From Chloroflexaceae bacterium UBA1466 (GTDB lineage: Bacteria; Chloroflexota; Chloroflexia; Chloroflexales; Chloroflexaceae), in NCBI GenBank assembly GCA_002325605.1, contig DCSM01000153.1, positions 6,133-11,945 on the forward strand: a stretch of DNA of 5,813 nucleotides. The letters are read 5' to 3'. The stretch's first letter is position 1; every line of letters starts with the position of its first letter. Both the position numbers and the translations under genes were made by a program. The notes under the pieces are model-generated. The model was not told the DNA's origin and did not search any database. It worked only from the letters and a program-made list of their open reading frames with translations. Of the stretch, positions 3,307 to 5,813 are shown piece after piece.

Positions 3307-5813
3307 GCAAATAAACCTCTTTTTCCAAGTGTTTCCTCCGCGATGCGGAGCGTAACCTTAAAACAAGAGCCTGCTCCCTTGATTGTGGGGGAACGAGTCA
3401 ATAGTTTGGGCAGTCGTAAAGTCAAGAAATTGCTTTTGGCGGACGACTATGAGGGAATTTTAGCAATTGCCCGCGAGCAGCTTGATTTTGGCGCACACAT
3501 TTTAGACGTTTGTGTCGCAATGACTGAGCGGACAGATGAAGCTGAACAGATGGCTCGCCTGGTTAAGCTGCTTTCAATGAGCGTAGAAGCTCCTTTGATG
3601 CTGGATAGCACCGAAACTGCGGTTTTGGAAGCGGCTTTGAAAGTTTATCCTGGGCGACCTATTCTGAATAGCACAAGTTTGGAAGGTGGCCGAGGGCAGA
3701 AAATTGATCAAACACTGCCTTTGGCGGTGAAATATGGCGCAGCAGTGATCTGTATGGCTATTGATGAGACGGGAATGGCGCATAAGCCAGAAGATAAGCT
3801 GCGAATTTGTCAACGAATCTCTGAAATTGCGCTTCAAGAATATGGTTTATCGCCAGATGCCCTGATTTTTGATGTCAATGTCTTCCCGATCACCACTGGT
3901 CAAGAAGAATTGCGCGATGAGGCAAAATGGACAATTGATGGTCTGCGCCTGATCAAAGAGCATTTGCCTGGCTCCTTTACAAGTTTAGGCGTGAGTAATC
4001 TCTCTTTTGGCGTGAAACCTAATGCGCGAGCGACCTTAAACAGCGTTTTCCTCTATCACGCCGTGCAAGCGGGGCTTGATTTGGCGATGGTCAACCCGCA
4101 ACATATCACACCTTACGCTGAAATCACACAAAAAGAGCGTGATTTGTGTGAAGACTTAATTTTCAATCGTCAGCCTGATGCTTTAGCCAGTTTCATTCAG
4201 CATTTTGAAACGCTTGACCCCTCAAACAAGGCTTGGCAAGCAGAAAAAGCTGATCCGACAGAAGGGATGACGGTTGATGAGAAGATTCACTATCAGATAT
4301 TGCATCGCAAGCGTGAGGGAATTGAAGCTTTACTAGAAGAAACGCTAAATCAACGGGCGCAAACGCAGCCAAAAGGTGAGGCGGCGGTTGAAATCCTCAA
4401 TAAAGTTTTGTTGCCCGCCATGAAAGATGTGGGAGATCGCTTTGGCGCAGGCGAACTGATTTTGCCGTTTGTGCTGCAAAGTGCCGAAGTAATGAAACGA
4501 GCGGTTTCGCATCTGGAGCAATTCCTCGAAAAACAAGAGGGCAGTAGTAAAGGGAAGGTTTTATTGGCGACGGTCTATGGGGATGTTCACGATATTGGCA
4601 AAAATCTCGTGAATACGATCCTTTCCAATAATGGTTACACGGTATACGATATTGGGAAGCAAGTGCCAATCAATACAATCATTGAGAAAGCCTTAGAATA
4701 CCAAGTAGATGCGATTGGGCTTTCAGCTTTGTTGGTTAGCACGAGCAAACAAATGCCGCTTTGTGTGCAAGAATTGGATAGACGCGGTTTACAAATCCCT
4801 GTTTTAGTTGGGGGAGCGGCGATCAATCGGCAATATGGTCAAAGAATTTTGTTTGTAGAAGAAAATCGCCCCTACGAAGCAGGCGTTTTCTATTGCAAAG
4901 ATGCTTTTGAAGGGCTGGAGACGGTTGATCGGCTCAGTGACTCGACTCAAAGGTCAGCTTTTGTTGAGCAAGGTCGGGAGGAAGCGGCAAAGGCGCTTAA
5001 TAAGCCGTTGCGGGGGCGGATGGTGTTGGCTGAGGTGGGGCGGGCGCAAGGGGCAACCTTGCAACGGTCTGCGATTACGCGAGAGGTTCCCCTTCCTACA
5101 CCTCCCTTCTGGGGGGCGCAGACCGTAACGAAGCGGATTCCCTTAGATGAGGTCTTTGAATGCTTGGATCGCAATGCTTTGTACCGTTTGCAGTGGGGCG
5201 CAAAAAATGCAAAGGGGCCAGAGTGGGAACGGCTAAAGGTTGAATTTGCAGAGCGGGTGAAGCAAATGCGGCGGGAAGCCGAGCGGGATGGGTGGCTGGA
5301 GCCAAAGGTTGCTTACGGTTATTTCCCTTCCCAAAGCCAGGGGAATGAACTTATCGTTTATGACCCGCATTCGGTTGTGCAAGGTTCCCCCAAAGAAGTA
5401 ACGCGCTTTACTTTTCCCCGTCAGCCAGAAGGTGAATACCTTTGCCTCGCAGACTACTTTGCTTCGGTTGAAAGCGGGAAAATGGATGTCGCAGTTTTTC
5501 AGGTCGTGACCGTAGGGCATAAAGTAACTGATCTTTGTGACCGTCTCCAGAAAGAAGGGGATTACAGTCAGGCCTACTACATTCATGGCTTGGGTGTATC
5601 ACTTGCCGAAGCTTTAGCAGAATATATCAACCGTGTAGCAAAGCAAGGTTTAGGTTTGGGGGAAAAGGGAGGACTACGGTTCTCTTGGGGCTATCCCGCT
5701 TGCCCTGATTTAGAGGATCATGCAAAGCTCTCCCTCTTATTGCCAATGGAGAAGATTGGGGTAAGCTTGACAGAGGCTTTCCAATTGCTTCCAGAGCAAA
5801 GTACGGCAGCTAT
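3304..5813 (+). CDS. metH: Methionine synthase subunit: methyltetrahydrofolate, cobalamin and AdoMet-reactivation domains (3' end outside window)
   Basis: There are 836 complete codons with no stop. Domain order follows E. coli MetH from its second domain. Pterin-binding barrel, residues ~27-275: LIVGERVNSLGS, LDVCVAMTERTDEAEQM, PLMLDST, ILNSTSLEGG, AVICMAIDETG, IFDVNVFPITTG, LGVSNLSFG. Cobalamin cap, ~325-415: VGDRFGAGELILPFVLQSAEVM. Rossmann cobalamin domain, ~420-535: GDVHDIGKN, where His429 is the expected cobalt ligand (His759 in E. coli), with GLSALLVST and VLVGGAAI. AdoMet reactivation domain, ~605 on: PPFWGAQTV, VAYGYFP, YLCLADYFA, and RFSWGYPACP (Arg792, Gly796), the RxxxGYPACP AdoMet motif. 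Compared with E. coli, about 50 residues are missing beyond the edge. The protein takes methyl from 5-methyltetrahydrofolate onto cob(I)alamin and passes it to homocysteine on the partner, with reductive reactivation by AdoMet. Its start VANKPLFPSVSSAMRSVTLKQEP resembles the linker between the first two domains of fused MetH. GTG start with AGAAGG at 6 nt. Confidence 0.95.
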   Translation, partial: MANKPLFPSVSSAMRSVTLKQEPAPLIVGERVNSLGSRKVKKLLLADDYEGILAIAREQLDFGAHILDVCVAMTERTDEAEQMARLVKLLSMSVEAPLMLDSTETAVLEAALKVYPGRPILNSTSLEGGRGQKIDQTLPLAVKYGAAVICMAIDETGMAHKPEDKLRICQRISEIALQEYGLSPDALIFDVNVFPITTGQEELRDEAKWTIDGLRLIKEHLPGSFTSLGVSNLSFGVKPNARATLNSVFLYHAVQAGLDLAMVNPQHITPYAEITQKERDLCEDLIFNRQPDALASFIQHFETLDPSNKAWQAEKADPTEGMTVDEKIHYQILHRKREGIEALLEETLNQRAQTQPKGEAAVEILNKVLLPAMKDVGDRFGAGELILPFVLQSAEVMKRAVSHLEQFLEKQEGSSKGKVLLATVYGDVHDIGKNLVNTILSNNGYTVYDIGKQVPINTIIEKALEYQVDAIGLSALLVSTSKQMPLCVQELDRRGLQIPVLVGGAAINRQYGQRILFVEENRPYEAGVFYCKDAFEGLETVDRLSDSTQRSAFVEQGREEAAKALNKPLRGRMVLAEVGRAQGATLQRSAITREVPLPTPPFWGAQTVTKRIPLDEVFECLDRNALYRLQWGAKNAKGPEWERLKVEFAERVKQMRREAERDGWLEPKVAYGYFPSQSQGNELIVYDPHSVVQGSPKEVTRFTFPRQPEGEYLCLADYFASVESGKMDVAVFQVVTVGHKVTDLCDRLQKEGDYSQAYYIHGLGVSLAEALAEYINRVAKQGLGLGEKGGLRFSWGYPACPDLEDHAKLSLLLPMEKIGVSLTEAFQLLPEQSTAA

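Noticed and set aside
4345..5602. Several 60-120 codon minus-strand ORFs under the large metH ORF
   Set aside because: Shadows: the plus-strand frame is continuous with conserved cobalamin- and AdoMet-binding motifs.

Overview
The window reads as bacterial chromosome, most likely Chloroflexota. This rests on the wording of the proteins: the CobT, the GERVN/LDVCVAMTER style of MetH, and the secreted beta-helix protein with GGGMSN..SPTLTNVTF repeats all resemble proteins I associate with that phylum. Some Acidobacteriota or Cyanobacteria carry similar proteins, so the placement is an inference. Two starts use TTG behind very strong AAGGAGG ribosome binding sites.

Layout, left to right. (1) 1-580, minus strand: the N-terminal part of a secreted right-handed beta-helix protein, running off the left edge. 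(2) 581-860: its upstream region, with a near-consensus promoter at 827-855, a leader made of two diverged copies of one ~90-110 nt unit with conserved hairpin potential, and a perfect 13-bp inverted repeat lying over the start of the gene. (3) 860-1055: a non-coding stretch packed with short inverted and direct repeats. (4) 1055-2182, minus strand: cobT with its own intrinsic terminator. (5) 2183-2329: a 147-bp divergent promoter region with no visible cobalamin riboswitch. (6) 2330-5813, plus strand: a cobalamin-dependent methionine synthase carried on two ORFs that overlap by one base. The first is a stand-alone homocysteine/zinc domain of 324 residues. The second carries the methyltetrahydrofolate, cobalamin and AdoMet-reactivation domains and is cut by the right edge about 50 codons before its expected end.

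The right two thirds form a small B12 theme. CobT makes the alpha-ribazole phosphate that becomes the lower ligand of cobalamin, and the divergently transcribed MetH pair uses cobalamin to methylate homocysteine to methionine. The left third is an unrelated envelope or extracellular gene whose leader and interrupted start are the least explained parts of the window.
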